Positions 1-6,572 of a DNA stretch of 24,768 nucleotides are shown here, one piece after another. Both the position numbers and the translations under genes were made by a program. Within the stretch, counting starts at the first letter, position 1, and each line of letters begins with the position of its first letter. This DNA comes from a virus, in IMG/VR virus record IMGVR_UViG_3300042691_009366, positions 1 to 24,768 of that record; one strand, written 5' to 3'. Under the pieces are notes generated by a model that saw only the letters and a program-made list of their open reading frames with translations, searched no databases and was not told where the DNA came from.

Positions 1-2
1 GC

Positions 3-644
3 CGGCATGGCGATGCCCGGGCCAGCTTCCAGGAAGTCATCAATGAGTTCCTCGAGGTGGTGCCCGACCACCAGCCGGTGATGGTGTTCGGCGACAGCGC
101 CAGCTTCCGCTACTCGGTCTGGCCGAAGTACAAGGGCAACCGGAAGAAGTACCGCAAGCCGGCCGGCTACTCAGCTCTCAAGGAGTGGGTGGTTCAAGCC
201 GCTGACGCCCGGGGCTGGCAGGTTGCCACCCTCCCCGCTGTGGAAGGTGACGACGTGCTGGGTCTCCTCGCCGAGGAAGGCGATGTGATCATCAGTGGTG
301 ACAAGGACATGCTCACCTTGCCGGGCCTGCACCTGCGCAATGGGGAGATCCTTGAGCAGAGCAGGCTGGATGCAGATCGGGCCTTCTACGCCCAGGTGCT
401 GATCGGTGATGCCAGCGACAACTATCCCGGCTGTCCCGGCTACGGCCCAGTTGCAGCTGAGCGAGCTCTGGCTGGTGCGGCCAATGAGGATGAGATGTGG
501 GATGAGGTCTTGAGGGCCTACCTCAAGAAGGCGCTCACCGAGCGGTACGCCATCACCCAGGCCCGTTGTGCTCGCATCCTCAGGCCCGGGGAGTATGACC
601 ACGATCGTGGTGTGCCGATCCTCTGGAAGCCACCGGTAGCCTGA
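3..644 (+). CDS. T7 gp6-like 5'-3' exonuclease (FEN/PIN-type), 5' end cut by window edge
   Basis: The reading frame is open from base 3 to the TGA at 642-644, so the true start lies outside the window; the GTG at 57 is internal. About 213 residues are visible. Motifs of the FEN-1/T7 gp6 nuclease family appear in order: a lysine/arginine-rich YKGNRKKYRKP segment, the acidic EGDDVLGLLAEEGD, the metal-binding ISGDKDMLTLPG, and GDASDNYPGCPGYGP, the helix-3-turn-helix-like DNA-binding segment. In T7 the enzyme degrades host DNA to nucleotides, removes RNA primers and helps recombination and packaging. T7 gp6 is about 300 residues, so roughly the N-terminal third is missing here. Its place directly before the structural genes matches T7 gene order. 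Family assignment is firm; the exact biological role is inferred from T7. Confidence 0.88.
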   Translation, partial: RHGDARASFQEVINEFLEVVPDHQPVMVFGDSASFRYSVWPKYKGNRKKYRKPAGYSALKEWVVQAADARGWQVATLPAVEGDDVLGLLAEEGDVIISGDKDMLTLPGLHLRNGEILEQSRLDADRAFYAQVLIGDASDNYPGCPGYGPVAAERALAGAANEDEMWDEVLRAYLKKALTERYAITQARCARILRPGEYDHDRGVPILWKPPVA

Positions 645-653
645 GGGTTGTTA

Positions 654-665
654 TGCACAGGTGCA
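654..665. promoter_or_regulatory. Palindrome TGCAC-AG-GTGCA, copy 1 of 4
   Basis: The 12-base sequence TGCACAGGTGCA is an inverted repeat with 5-base arms around AG. It lies just after the exonuclease stop and directly before the likely GTG start of the next small gene, about where T7 carries its phi6.5 promoter. Identical duplexes occur at 5890, 9325 and 19672. A role as phage promoter element or operator is inference. This copy lacks the GARGRY flank shared by the other three. Confidence 0.5.
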
Positions 666-857
666 GTGGTGCCGTTCCCTCGGTTGTCAGAGCAGCTGAT
701 TGCAGCGATGGCAGCTCAGTTCCCAGAGCGTGCTGCTGACATCGACTGGACAGAGAAGGAGGTTTGGTTCAAGGCCGGCCAGGTGTCTGTAGTGCGCTGG
801 CTGGCTACCAAGCTGGAAGAGCAGGAAGAAGGTGCCTTTGTGCTGGAGGTGGACTGA
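666..857 (+). CDS. Small conserved-type phage protein of unknown function (gp6.5 position)
   Basis: A 63-residue protein if started at GTG 666. The frame is also open from TTG 648, and in-frame GTG 669, TTG 684 and ATG 708 are alternatives; none has a convincing Shine-Dalgarno sequence. I prefer 666 because the protein then begins MVPFPRLSEQL and the palindrome at 654-665 stays outside the coding part. The sequence is a compact, mostly helical, acidic protein (WTEKEVWFKAGQVSVVRWL, then EEQEEG). The stop TGA overlaps the ATG of the next gene (855-859), implying translational coupling. It sits where T7 has gene 6.5, but I do not recognise a family and assign no function. Confidence 0.7.
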   Translation: MVPFPRLSEQLIAAMAAQFPERAADIDWTEKEVWFKAGQVSVVRWLATKLEEQEEGAFVLEVD

Positions 858-1276
858 TGTGCATGGGAGGTGGTGGCGTTCAAGGCGCCAAGATCAACAA
901 GCACGCACCTGAGCGGAAGAAAGCCAGCAAGCAGCTCAACAAAGTCGTCAAGGCGATCAACCGGATCACTGGCGACGAGCTCATGAAGGAGGGCGTCAAG
1001 GCTGACGACACCCCCCTGCTCGCTGCACAGCAACTGCTGCACAGTTCCAACGCCATGCTGAGCGGGACGCTGGATCGTGCCACCCAGCTGCAGACCGCCG
1101 CGGCCAACAGCCAGGCCATGCTCAGTCAGAACGCACTGCAGATGGCTGCGTTGGTGGGGCCACCGCCACCGGAGAAGAGCGCAGAGAAGGTGGTGGTGGG
1201 CAAGGCCCGTGGAGTGGAGACTGAATCCGATCGCAACCGCAGGAGTCTGCGGATTGACCTGAACACCGGGACCTGA
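857..1276 (+). CDS. Small probable virion or assembly protein, function unknown (gp6.7/gp7.3 region)
   Basis: The frame is open upstream to 764, but ATG 857, overlapping the previous stop as TGATG, gives a 139-residue protein beginning MCMGGGGVQG. That start resembles the MCF opening of T7 gp6.7 and the MC-GGG openings common in podovirus small virion proteins. A lysine-rich stretch (residues about 12 to 35), a helical alanine/glutamine-rich middle, a PPPPE linker and a basic C terminus (SDRNRRSLRIDLNTGT) follow. A C-terminal R/K-rich-SLR-type tail is also seen in T7 gp7.3, a tail assembly protein. Position just ahead of the portal supports a minor structural or assembly role, but this is inference from position and short motifs only. 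Confidence 0.75.
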   Translation: MCMGGGGVQGAKINKHAPERKKASKQLNKVVKAINRITGDELMKEGVKADDTPLLAAQQLLHSSNAMLSGTLDRATQLQTAAANSQAMLSQNALQMAALVGPPPPEKSAEKVVVGKARGVETESDRNRRSLRIDLNTGT

Positions 1277-1278
1277 AC

Positions 1279-2130
1279 ATGGCTAAGAACAAGGGCGGAG
1301 GCAGCAAGGCAGCAGCACCGGCAAAGTCCAGCGGGGGTGGCCTTGGCTCCCAGGTGAAGTCCGCTGGTTCGATCCTCACCAAGAACGAAGCGCTGAAGAT
1401 CGCGGAGTCCACCGGCAAGGCCGTGGCTCAGGTGATGGCCCGTGCCCAGAACAATGGCCAGGGCCTGGGTTCAAGCCTGGTCAACAACTACAACCGGGGC
1501 ACGCTCGGCCCGAACGGCAGCAACGTCACCAACTTTGGTGGCGTACCCATTGGTATGGGGCCAGGTGTTGGCGGTGCTGCAACCAAGGCAATCCAGCAGC
1601 TGCAAGCCCTGGAGGGCCTGCGGATGGGGCAGGGCCAGGTGTACATGGGCAGCACCACCACCACTACGCCAGGCCAGCAGCAAAGGGGTGTGAACGATGG
1701 GTACAGCTCTACCCCTGGCAGCACCGTCTACAACCCGATCGTGGTGCCCAGGGGCTATGTCGCTGCAGCACCCAAGGCCGCGGCAGCAGCGGCAGCAGCA
1801 ACACCTGCAGCCACTGGCCCTGTTGGCAACTGGGAGAACTCGGTCAACAACTCCAACCAGGAGCTGATCAACTCCATCAATGCTCAGATCGCGGCCAACT
1901 CCACCCAGGCCGAGCTCTACATGGGGCAGATCAATGACCTGATGAAGTCGATGCAGGGCGCGAACCTGCAGTCGATCACCCCATACGCCACCACCACCAG
2001 CGTTGCCCCCGCTTCTGGCGCTCAGATCACGCAAGCCATCACGGCACGGAAGAAGCCGGTCAACACCGACCTGTCGATCAGCTCATTGGTGGGTGATCTG
2101 GCCGGCACCGGGCTCAACATCGGGATCTGA
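1279..2130 (+). CDS. Low-complexity structural-type protein of unknown function upstream of portal
   Basis: ATG 1279 lies two bases after the previous stop and gives 283 residues. The protein opens with a basic, glycine/alanine-rich segment (MAKNKGGGSKAAAPAKSSGGG), has an NNYNRGTLGPNGSN region, a Thr run (STTTTTPG), an alanine run (KAAAAAAAATPAATG, near residues 164 to 178), a helical Asn/Gln-rich stretch, and ends in GDLAGTGLNIGI. The GxGxNI-type end recalls T7 gp7.3 (ends GGGINI), a protein needed for tail assembly that also sits just before the portal gene. No enzymatic motif is visible. I infer a virion or assembly protein expressed with the head genes; a specific function cannot be given. 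Confidence 0.75.
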   Translation: MAKNKGGGSKAAAPAKSSGGGLGSQVKSAGSILTKNEALKIAESTGKAVAQVMARAQNNGQGLGSSLVNNYNRGTLGPNGSNVTNFGGVPIGMGPGVGGAATKAIQQLQALEGLRMGQGQVYMGSTTTTTPGQQQRGVNDGYSSTPGSTVYNPIVVPRGYVAAAPKAAAAAAAATPAATGPVGNWENSVNNSNQELINSINAQIAANSTQAELYMGQINDLMKSMQGANLQSITPYATTTSVAPASGAQITQAITARKKPVNTDLSISSLVGDLAGTGLNIGI

Positions 2131-2132
2131 CC

Positions 2133-3764
2133 ATGGCCATTGCTGCACAGCGCTATCGCGCCCTCCAGTCCGACCGGGACTACTACCTCAGCCGGGCACG
2201 TAGCGCTGCGCGGCTCACTGTTCCCTATCTGATCCCTACCTCGAACGAGCCAAGCCCTGGCCAGAACGAGGTGTTCACCCTGCCGTGGAATGGCATTGGC
2301 GCCAGGGGTGTTCACAACCTGGCCAGCCGGTTACTGCTGGCCCTGCTGCCACCCACGGAGTCCTTCTTCCGCTTCACCTACGACGACGTGGCGATGCAGA
2401 AGCAGGAGGCCCAGATGGCCGAGGGCGGGGCCACTGACAGCCAGATCGCCAAGATGAAGACCGAGCTGGACGTGGGCCTGGCCCGCCTCGAGCGCTCGGT
2501 CCTGCGCAGCATTGAGACCAGCAACGACCGGGTGGCGGTGCATGAAGCGCTGATGCACTTGATCGTGGCTGGCAACTGCCTGCTCTATGTCGCTGAGAGC
2601 GGGCTGCAGTGCTTCCACCTCAACCGCTACGTGCTGCTGCGTGACCCCATGGGCAATCCCATGGAGGCCGTGGTGTGTGAGGAGGTGGCAGAGGAAGCTC
2701 TGCCCAAGGGCATCCGTGAGTTCCTCGAGGAGGAAGACCCCGAGCTGCACGGCATCATCAATGCCGAGCCGGTGCCGATCGCCAACACCAAGACCCACAA
2801 GATCTACACCTACATCAAGTGGGATGGCGGCAGGGTCTCCTGGCACCAGGAGGTGAAGGGCAAAGAGGTGGACGGCAGCCGTGCCACTGCCGCTGCATCG
2901 GCATCGCCCTGGCTGCCACTCCGCATGATCCGGGTGGACGGCAGCAGCTATGGCCCTGGCTATGTGGAGTCAGCTTGCATCGCTGACCTGAACACGGCTG
3001 AAGCCCTGAACCAGGCCATCGCCGAGGGATCGCTGGTGTCAGCGCAGATCCGCCACCTGGTCAAACCCAGCGGGGTTACCAATGCCAAGGCCCTGGCTGA
3101 AGCCCCGAACGGTGCATTCCTGCCCGGCAACCCGGACGACGTGTTCACCGTGCAGACCCAGAAGAGCGGGGATCTGCAGGTGGCAATGATGGGCCTGCAG
3201 CGCATTGAGAGCCGCCTGTCCCAGGCCTTCATGCTGGCCGATCAGCGTGATGCCGAGCGAGTCACCGCCGAGGAGGTCAGGCTGCAGGCATTGCAGCTGG
3301 AGAACTCTCTCGGCTCGATCTATTCCATCCTCACCGTTGAGCTGATGTCGCCGTATGTGGCACGCAAGCTCGAGCTCTTCGTGCGTGCTGGTGGCATGAA
3401 GGCACTGCCTGAGAACCTGATCAAGCCAGTGGTCAGCGTTGGCCTGGCGGCAGTCGGCCGCGGCAACGATCTGGAGAAGACTGCCCGCTTCATGCAGATC
3501 CTTCAGCAGACCCTTGGTCCTGAAGGCATCTCCACCTACGTCAACCCATCCGAGCTGATCAAGCGATTGGCCAGCTCGATGGGCATGGACGTTCTTGGCC
3601 TGGTCAAGACCGAGGACGAGCTAGCCGCTGAACAGCAGCAGCAGCAGGAGATGGCTATGGCCCAGCAAGCCATGGCATCACCAATGGCTGACCCGCAGAA
3701 GCAGGCCCAGGCCCAGGCCATCCAAGCCGAGATGGCACAACCACCACAGGAACCACCCGCATGA
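2133..3764 (+). CDS. Portal (head-tail connector) protein, T7 gp8-like
   Basis: This 543-residue protein is almost the length of T7 gp8 (536). The portal forms the dodecameric ring at one capsid vertex through which DNA is packaged and ejected, and on which the tail is built. Visible family features are GARGVHNLASRLLLALLPP near residues 56 to 74 (typical GARGxxNLAxxLxxxLxP), the central YGPGYVESACIADLNTAEAL near residue 272, and a helical region with FMLADQRDAERVTAEEVR that matches the family's stem and wing. The C terminus is a glutamine/methionine-rich tail (QQQQQEMAMAQQAMAS). It begins two bases after the preceding gene and its stop overlaps the scaffold gene start as ATGA. Confidence 0.95.
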   Translation: MAIAAQRYRALQSDRDYYLSRARSAARLTVPYLIPTSNEPSPGQNEVFTLPWNGIGARGVHNLASRLLLALLPPTESFFRFTYDDVAMQKQEAQMAEGGATDSQIAKMKTELDVGLARLERSVLRSIETSNDRVAVHEALMHLIVAGNCLLYVAESGLQCFHLNRYVLLRDPMGNPMEAVVCEEVAEEALPKGIREFLEEEDPELHGIINAEPVPIANTKTHKIYTYIKWDGGRVSWHQEVKGKEVDGSRATAAASASPWLPLRMIRVDGSSYGPGYVESACIADLNTAEALNQAIAEGSLVSAQIRHLVKPSGVTNAKALAEAPNGAFLPGNPDDVFTVQTQKSGDLQVAMMGLQRIESRLSQAFMLADQRDAERVTAEEVRLQALQLENSLGSIYSILTVELMSPYVARKLELFVRAGGMKALPENLIKPVVSVGLAAVGRGNDLEKTARFMQILQQTLGPEGISTYVNPSELIKRLASSMGMDVLGLVKTEDELAAEQQQQQEMAMAQQAMASPMADPQKQAQAQAIQAEMAQPPQEPPA

Positions 3765-4621
3765 CCGATTCTCAGATCACCCTGTCCACACCTGAAGCCG
3801 AAGCCCCGTCAATGGTGGGGCCCGGCCAGGAGGGCCTGCTTGATGAGTTCCTCGCTGAACAGGAGCAGGAAGCTGCGGCCGAGGCCGGCGAGGCTGCCCC
3901 ACTGCTGGGCAAGTTCAAGAGCACCGAAGACCTGGCTCGCGCCTACCAGGAGCTGGAGAGAAAGCTGGGTCAGCCCCGTGACGAGACCGACCCAGAGACC
4001 CTTGACGACACTTCGGCACCCCAGCCTTACACGCGAGAGCAGTCCGTCAATGACTACGGCGAGTTCCTCTCGGATGTGTTCGAGACTGCGGAGGTCAACC
4101 CCTATGAGATCGCCCAGAAGTGGGAGGCCGGCCAAGACCTGACTGAGTACGTGGAGAAGCTGGAAGCAGCTGGCATCCCACGGCCGGTGGTTGAGCAGTA
4201 CCTGGCCAAGCCTGAGCAGGCTGCTGCCCCTGAAGGCGCAGAGCTCACTGCTGATGACACCGCCCAGCTCAAGGCCATGGTGGGTGGTGACGAAGGGTTC
4301 AAGCAGATCAGCGAGTGGGCAGTGGAGAACCTCGATGCCCAGCAGCTGGTGGACTACAACGCTGTGGTGAACAGCGGCAACAAGGATGCCATCCGCTGGG
4401 CGCTCAAGGCCATGCAGGCCATGCAGGCCGGCCCTGCCAAGCAGGCTGAGCCGAAGCTGATCGGCGGCAAGGCACCTGGTGAGGGCCTGAAGTTCGAGTC
4501 CAAGCAGCAGGTGCTGGATGCAATGACCAAGCGGAACGACAAGGGCCAGAAGCTGTACGACGTGGATGAGGCGTACCGCGAGAAGGTGCGAGCAATCCTC
4601 GCCAGGAGTGATGTGTTCTAG
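3761..4621 (+). CDS. Capsid assembly scaffolding protein, T7 gp9-like
   Basis: A 286-residue acidic, helix-rich protein (T7 gp9 is 307) lying between portal and major capsid, the position of the T7 scaffold. Scaffolds guide prohead assembly and leave before or during DNA packaging. Visible features: an acidic glutamate-rich N terminus (FLAEQEQEAAAEAGE), the KSTEDLARAYQELERKLG segment common in podovirus scaffolds, a long acidic central region, and a charged helical C terminus (KLYDVDEAYREKVRAILARSD), the part that in scaffolds usually contacts the coat. The start ATG overlaps the portal stop (ATGA), so translation is probably coupled. Assignment rests on position, length, composition and the KSTEDLA-type motif. 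Confidence 0.92.
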   Translation: MTDSQITLSTPEAEAPSMVGPGQEGLLDEFLAEQEQEAAAEAGEAAPLLGKFKSTEDLARAYQELERKLGQPRDETDPETLDDTSAPQPYTREQSVNDYGEFLSDVFETAEVNPYEIAQKWEAGQDLTEYVEKLEAAGIPRPVVEQYLAKPEQAAAPEGAELTADDTAQLKAMVGGDEGFKQISEWAVENLDAQQLVDYNAVVNSGNKDAIRWALKAMQAMQAGPAKQAEPKLIGGKAPGEGLKFESKQQVLDAMTKRNDKGQKLYDVDEAYREKVRAILARSDVF

Positions 4622-4631
4622 TACCTTCAGA

Positions 4632-4684
4632 GCAGGGAATACTCCTCACCCCTGCAACTGACGGGCCCCTGCGGGGATAACCCG
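4632..4684 (+). promoter_or_regulatory. Structured leader with two hairpins upstream of the capsid gene
   Basis: The 111-base gap between scaffold and capsid can form two successive hairpins in the plus-strand transcript: GCAGGG (4632-4637) with CCCTGC (4650-4655), 6 bp around a 12-base loop; and CCCC (4666-4669) with GGGG (4673-4676), nested inside CGGG (4662-4665) with CCCG (4681-4684). Neither is followed by a T run, so they are poor terminators. They may be transcript processing or stability elements, as near T7 gene 10. No copy of the TGCAC palindrome is present, and no Shine-Dalgarno sequence sits near the ATG at 4733. Confidence 0.45.
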
Positions 4685-4732
4685 AGCTGGTGAAGGCGGA
4701 AGTGAGACCCGATCACTTCTCTTTGCAAACTC

Positions 4733-5809
4733 ATGGCTACTCCTCCCGATGCCGCGCTGCAGCGGATTGGTCAGATCAAAGGCGATGCCGCCACGTGGGG
4801 CCCTGGTGCTACTGGCCTAGATAAGGATCGCGCTCTTTTCCTGAAGCTGGGTGCCGCTGAGGTGCTCACTGCTTTTGAGGAGGCTTGCATCTTCAAGGGC
4901 AAGACCCGCGAGCGGAACATCAAAGGTGGCAAGAGCGTTGCCTTCCCGATCACGGGCAAGATGGCAGCTCGCTACCACAAGCCGGGCACCCCGATTCTGG
5001 GCGAGGGCAATGACCCCTCTGACCTGAACGAGCGTGTGTTGAACCTCGACGCTCTGATGATTGCTGATGCAGCGATCCCTCAGATCGACGAGCTGATGGC
5101 GTACTACGACGTGCGTTCCATCTACACCACTGAGCTCGGCCGTGCTCTGGCCTATGAGTACGACAAGCGTGTGGCCCGCATGATCTATGCGGCTGCTGCC
5201 AACACCACCGAGCCCCTGGCCAAGGACGGCACCGCCAAGCCCAAGGGCCCTGCCAACAACACCGGTCGCATCGGTAAGACCATCACCCTGGGCACCGGCT
5301 ACACCGGTGCTGGCGCCACCCGCCAAGCCAAGGGCGATGCTCTGGTGGAAGCCATCTTCGATGCGCGCATTGCGCTTGAGAAGAAGGATGTGGGCATTGA
5401 TGGCTGCGTGGCTGTCTTCACCCCTGAGGACTACTACGCCATCACGATGTCCAGCCGTGCCATCAACACCGACTTCAACGGTGGCAATGGCTCGAACGGC
5501 ACCATCGCCCAGGGCACCACGATGCGCGTGGCTGGCATCCCCATCTACAGCAGCAACCACATCAACCAGCCTGCTTACGCCCTGGTGGCCGGCGACTACA
5601 ACGCCGACTACGCCCAGGATCTGAGCAAGTGCCACGGCCTCATCTTCAACAAGGATGCGGTGGGTGTGCTGACCCTGCTGAGCCCCTCTCTCCAGATCAC
5701 TTCTGGTGACTGGAACATCCAATACCAGGCAACCCTGATGGTGGCCCGCCAAGCCATCGGCATGGGCATCCTGCGTGCTGAGTCGGCTGTGGCACTGGTC
5801 ACTGCCTGA
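4733..5809 (+). CDS. Major capsid protein, T7 gp10-like
   Basis: This 358-residue protein forms the icosahedral shell. It matches T7 gp10A (345 residues) in order: ALFLKLGAAEVLTAFE near residues 34 to 49 (T7 has LALFLKVFGGEVLTAF), GGKSVAFPITG near 65 to 75 (T7 SGKSAQFPVLG), and YDVRSIYTTELGRALA near 124 to 139 (T7 YDVRSEYTSQLGESLA). The C-terminal part (ITSGDWNIQYQATLMVARQAIGMG) is the usual HK97-type end. The ATG at 4733 has no nearby Shine-Dalgarno sequence; a GAAGGCGGA run lies about 30 bases upstream, too far. I see no obvious frameshifted extension like T7 gp10B: the other frames close soon after the stop. It is followed by a strong terminator, consistent with very high expression. Confidence 0.97.
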   Translation: MATPPDAALQRIGQIKGDAATWGPGATGLDKDRALFLKLGAAEVLTAFEEACIFKGKTRERNIKGGKSVAFPITGKMAARYHKPGTPILGEGNDPSDLNERVLNLDALMIADAAIPQIDELMAYYDVRSIYTTELGRALAYEYDKRVARMIYAAAANTTEPLAKDGTAKPKGPANNTGRIGKTITLGTGYTGAGATRQAKGDALVEAIFDARIALEKKDVGIDGCVAVFTPEDYYAITMSSRAINTDFNGGNGSNGTIAQGTTMRVAGIPIYSSNHINQPAYALVAGDYNADYAQDLSKCHGLIFNKDAVGVLTLLSPSLQITSGDWNIQYQATLMVARQAIGMGILRAESAVALVTA

Positions 5810-5839
5810 CCTAGGCTGGCTCAGACAGAAAGCACGGAG

Positions 5840-5868
5840 GGGGCTGGCTTCGGCTGGCCCCTTTTTTT
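5840..5868 (+). terminator. Rho-independent terminator after the capsid gene (T-phi analogue)
   Basis: GGGGCTGGC (5840-5848) pairs with GCTGGCCCC (5853-5861) across a TTCG loop (5849-5852), giving a 9-bp stem with two internal G-U pairs and a C(UUCG)G tetraloop, followed at once by seven T residues (5862-5868). GCAC at 5832-5835 can also pair with GTGC at 5869-5872. T7 likewise has its single main terminator for phage RNA polymerase just after the capsid gene, where it makes capsid mRNA exceed downstream tail mRNA. Confidence 0.93.
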
Positions 5869-5889
5869 GTGCCCCCATACGATGAGGGC

Positions 5890-5901
5890 TGCACCTGTGC
5901 A
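5890..5901. promoter_or_regulatory. Palindrome TGCAC-CT-GTGCA, copy 2 of 4
   Basis: TGCACCTGTGCA sits between the capsid terminator and the tail tubular A start (ATG 5910). It is preceded by ATGAGGGC, so the extended form TGAGG-R-C-TGCAC-NN-GTGCA is shared with the copy at 19672. Placement right after a strong terminator suggests renewed transcription of the tail genes, or control of it; the function is inferred. Confidence 0.55.
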
Positions 5902-5909
5902 CTTCAGGG

Positions 5910-6572
5910 ATGGGCCTGGCTAATCAAGGGATGACGCCCGGCAGGACCACCCTGCTGGAGGGGGTCAACACCCTGCTCGAGAACATCGGTGAGATGCCGG
6001 TGGATCAGCTGGAGAACCAGCAGGTTCACGATGCCCGGGTGGCAGAGCGGACCATCCTCGAGTTCCACAGGGAAGGCCAGCTGCGTGGCTGGAGTTGGAA
6101 CTCAGAGCAGAGCTACCCCTTCCACAAGGACGCAGCCACCAAGGAGGTGGTGGTGCCGGCCAACGTGATCAGCTTTGCCGTCAACCAGTACCAGTGGGAC
6201 GGCCGCTTCATCGTCAGAGGCCAACGTGTCTACGACAAGTGGACCCGTGGTTACAAGCTGGAGGATGACATCAGCGAGATCACGGCTGATGTGGTCTGGC
6301 TGCTGCCGTGGGATGAGAGCCCAGAGGCGTTCAACCGGTGGACGACGATCCGTTCCGCCAGGGTGTTTGCCACCCGCGTGCTGGGGGCTGACTCCACCAT
6401 CCGGTACACAGCACTGGATGAGCAGGCGGCGCTGACCGAGCTGATGCGCACCGAGCTGTCGCAGGCCCAGCCCAACAGCCTGACCGGTGGCCCTGGCCTG
6501 CGGCCGTTCCCCACCTACCAGCCTGGGTGGGGGCTGATGCGTGGCATCAACGGGGGCCAGGTCATTGGCTAG
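5910..6572 (+). CDS. Tail tubular protein A, T7 gp11-like adaptor
   Basis: A 220-residue protein (T7 gp11 is 196) that in T7 forms the dodecameric ring joining portal to nozzle and carrying the tail fibres. The N terminus has the family pattern LLEGVNTLLENIGEMPV; further on come ILEFHREGQLRGWSWNSEQSY and YPFHKDAATKEVVVPANVIS, matching the family's exchange of strand and helix elements. Start choice: ATG 5910 has CAGGG almost touching it; ATG 5931 (MTPGRTTLLEG) is also possible and would give 213 residues, closer to T7. The 3' end overlaps the next gene. It lies 9 bases after a palindromic element and 42 bases after the capsid terminator's T run, so it likely heads a new transcript. Confidence 0.93.
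   Translation: MGLANQGMTPGRTTLLEGVNTLLENIGEMPVDQLENQQVHDARVAERTILEFHREGQLRGWSWNSEQSYPFHKDAATKEVVVPANVISFAVNQYQWDGRFIVRGQRVYDKWTRGYKLEDDISEITADVVWLLPWDESPEAFNRWTTIRSARVFATRVLGADSTIRYTALDEQAALTELMRTELSQAQPNSLTGGPGLRPFPTYQPGWGLMRGINGGQVIG

Noticed and set aside
5740-5840. Programmed frameshift at the end of the capsid gene (T7 gp10B-like)
   Set aside because: I see no slippery heptamer near the stop and the alternative frames close within a short distance, so a longer minor capsid form is not supported.
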